Origin: Clostridiales bacterium
Lineage (GTDB): Bacteria; Bacillota; Clostridia; Oscillospirales; Oscillospiraceae
Reading direction: 5' to 3'
Length of the DNA: 5,883 bases
Assembly: GCA_004556965.1 (NCBI GenBank)
Contig: SFFE01000047.1
Span: forward strand, 1 to 5,883
Both the position numbers and the translations under genes were made by a program. Every line of letters begins with the position of its first letter. Positions within the stretch are counted from its first letter, which is position 1. Below the pieces are notes generated by a model. The model was not told where the DNA came from. It ran no database searches and saw only the letters and a program-made list of their open reading frames with translations. Shown here piece after piece: positions 5,269-5,883 of the stretch.

Positions 5269-5784
5269 ATGGAACTATGGGATGTCTATGATGAAGACCG
5301 GCTGCCGACGCACCGGACGGCCGTGCGCGGCGGCGCGCGTCAGGCGGGGGACTGCCAGCTCGTGGTGCACGTGTGCCTGTTCAACGCGCGCGGGGAGATG
5401 CTCATCCAGCAGCGCCAGCACACGAAGCCGAGCTACCCCGATTATTGGGACGTATCGGTCGGCGGCGGGGTCATCGCGGGGGAGACGCCGCGCGCGGCCG
5501 CCATGCGCGAGCTGCGCGAGGAGCTGGGGCTGACGCTCGACCTGTCGCAGACGGTCGCGGCGGTGACGCTCTCGTTCGACGGCGGGTTCGACGATTATTT
5601 CCTCGCCGACTGCGACGTGCCGCTCTCTGCGCTCACGCTGCAGGCGGAGGAGGTGCAGGCCGCCCGCTGGGCGGGCAGAGAGGAAATCCAGTCGATGATC
5701 GCCCGCCGCGAGTTCGCACCGTTCTGGCCAAGCTTCGTCGATCTGCTGTTCGACCTCCACCGCCACCGGGGACTGAGCGAATGA
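5269..5784 (+). CDS. NUDIX hydrolase, IPP-isomerase/YfcD-like type
   Basis: This 171-residue soluble protein carries a complete NUDIX box at 66-88: G66, E72, then RELREELGL (80-88), which fits Gx5Ex7REUxEExGU with all metal-binding glutamates present. The N-terminus MELWDVYDEDR and the YWDVSVGGG approach resemble the NUDIX subgroup related to isopentenyl-diphosphate isomerase and E. coli YfcD. Members act on nucleoside-diphosphate-linked or diphosphate compounds; the substrate here cannot be read from sequence. GGGAG (5257-5261) lies seven bases before ATG 5269. It is the second gene of the operon with the LspA-like gene. Repeat element A4 begins directly after the TGA, and I see no T-run terminator within the window. 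Confidence 0.92.
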   Translation: MELWDVYDEDRLPTHRTAVRGGARQAGDCQLVVHVCLFNARGEMLIQQRQHTKPSYPDYWDVSVGGGVIAGETPRAAAMRELREELGLTLDLSQTVAAVTLSFDGGFDDYFLADCDVPLSALTLQAEEVQAARWAGREEIQSMIARREFAPFWPSFVDLLFDLHRHRGLSE

Positions 5785-5857
5785 CGTCAGAAGGCGCGCG
5801 CACCATTTCGCCGCCGCGTAAACGCGGCGTCTCCATATCCGCTTCCGCCTTCTTCCT
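5785..5857 (-). repeat. Repeat element A, short-core copy 2 (A4), directly after the NUDIX stop
   Basis: Read on the minus strand, this 73-bp unit aligns without gaps to A3. The terminal stem is AGAAGGCG (plus strand 5789-5796) with CGCCTTCT (5846-5853). The inner hairpin is CGCCGCG 5812-5818 with CGCGGCG 5823-5829 around TAAA. Stem bases differ from A3 on both sides so that pairing is kept. It begins at the base after the NUDIX stop codon, with the same end facing the gene as A3 has towards pckG. Confidence 0.8.
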
Positions 5858-5860
5858 TAT

Positions 5861-5883
5861 CCTCCGAGACCGCTACGCTGGGT
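5861..5883 (-). repeat. Repeat module C, copy 2 (cut by the window edge)
   Basis: On the plus strand CCTCCGAGACC (5861-5871), a nine-base loop (5872-5880) and GGT (5881-5883) form the start of a hairpin whose second arm runs off the window. The loop on the minus strand is CAGCGTAGC, against CAGCAAAGC in copy 1. As in copy 1, it stands a few bases outside the AGGAAGAA end of an A element. The arms differ in sequence from copy 1. Confidence 0.5.

Overview
The window looks like chromosomal DNA from a high-G+C member of the Bacillota (Clostridia-like, possibly a Christensenellales or Oscillospirales-type gut lineage). The reasons are an S-layer-homology (SLH) protein end, strong AGGAGG-type ribosome sites, clean sigma-A-type promoters, and a GTP-type PEP carboxykinase with very GC-rich codons. 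The lineage is inferred and cannot be fixed from this sequence alone.

Layout. Bases 2-202 are the 3' end of an SLH-domain protein, closed by a perfect intrinsic terminator (219-253). Bases 254-732 hold no credible gene: they are a chain of GC-rich hairpins followed by a repeat element (A1). At 733-1389 lies the C-terminal half of a cation:proton antiporter whose N-terminal half is missing. A consensus-quality promoter (1418-1446) then drives a stand-alone metallo-beta-lactamase-fold hydrolase (1518-2363), which ends at a strong terminator (2374-2413). Bases 2414-2802 are again non-coding and packed with repeats (hairpins, A2, B2, A3). The GTP-dependent PEP carboxykinase gene (pckG, minus strand, 2803-4578) converges on this repeat block, and its stop codon lies inside the repeat. 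Divergent from pckG, across a 192-base regulatory region with a CRP/FNR-type palindrome, is a probable two-gene operon: a divergent signal-peptidase-II-like membrane protein (4771-5232) and a NUDIX hydrolase (5269-5784). A fourth repeat element (A4) starts directly after the NUDIX stop codon.

The most unusual content is the intergenic repeat family. Four copies share end sequences (AGGAAGAA....GCGGATA at one end, GCGCG....TTCTGACG at the other). The variable bases at the two ends change together so that an 8-bp terminal stem is kept in every copy. Two copies have a long core (161 bp) and two have a short core (73 bp) with a covarying CGCG-TAAA-CGCG hairpin. Each is preceded by one of two interchangeable hairpin modules (B or C). 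The family behaves like a modular, structure-conserved repeat, comparable in style to REP/BIME or MITE elements, and at two genes it sits exactly at the 3' end of the reading frame. I cannot name it as a known family.

The genes have no obvious common pathway. pckG serves gluconeogenesis or anaplerosis at the PEP-oxaloacetate node; the operon opposite it is a membrane protease-like protein plus a nucleotide or isoprenoid-type NUDIX enzyme.
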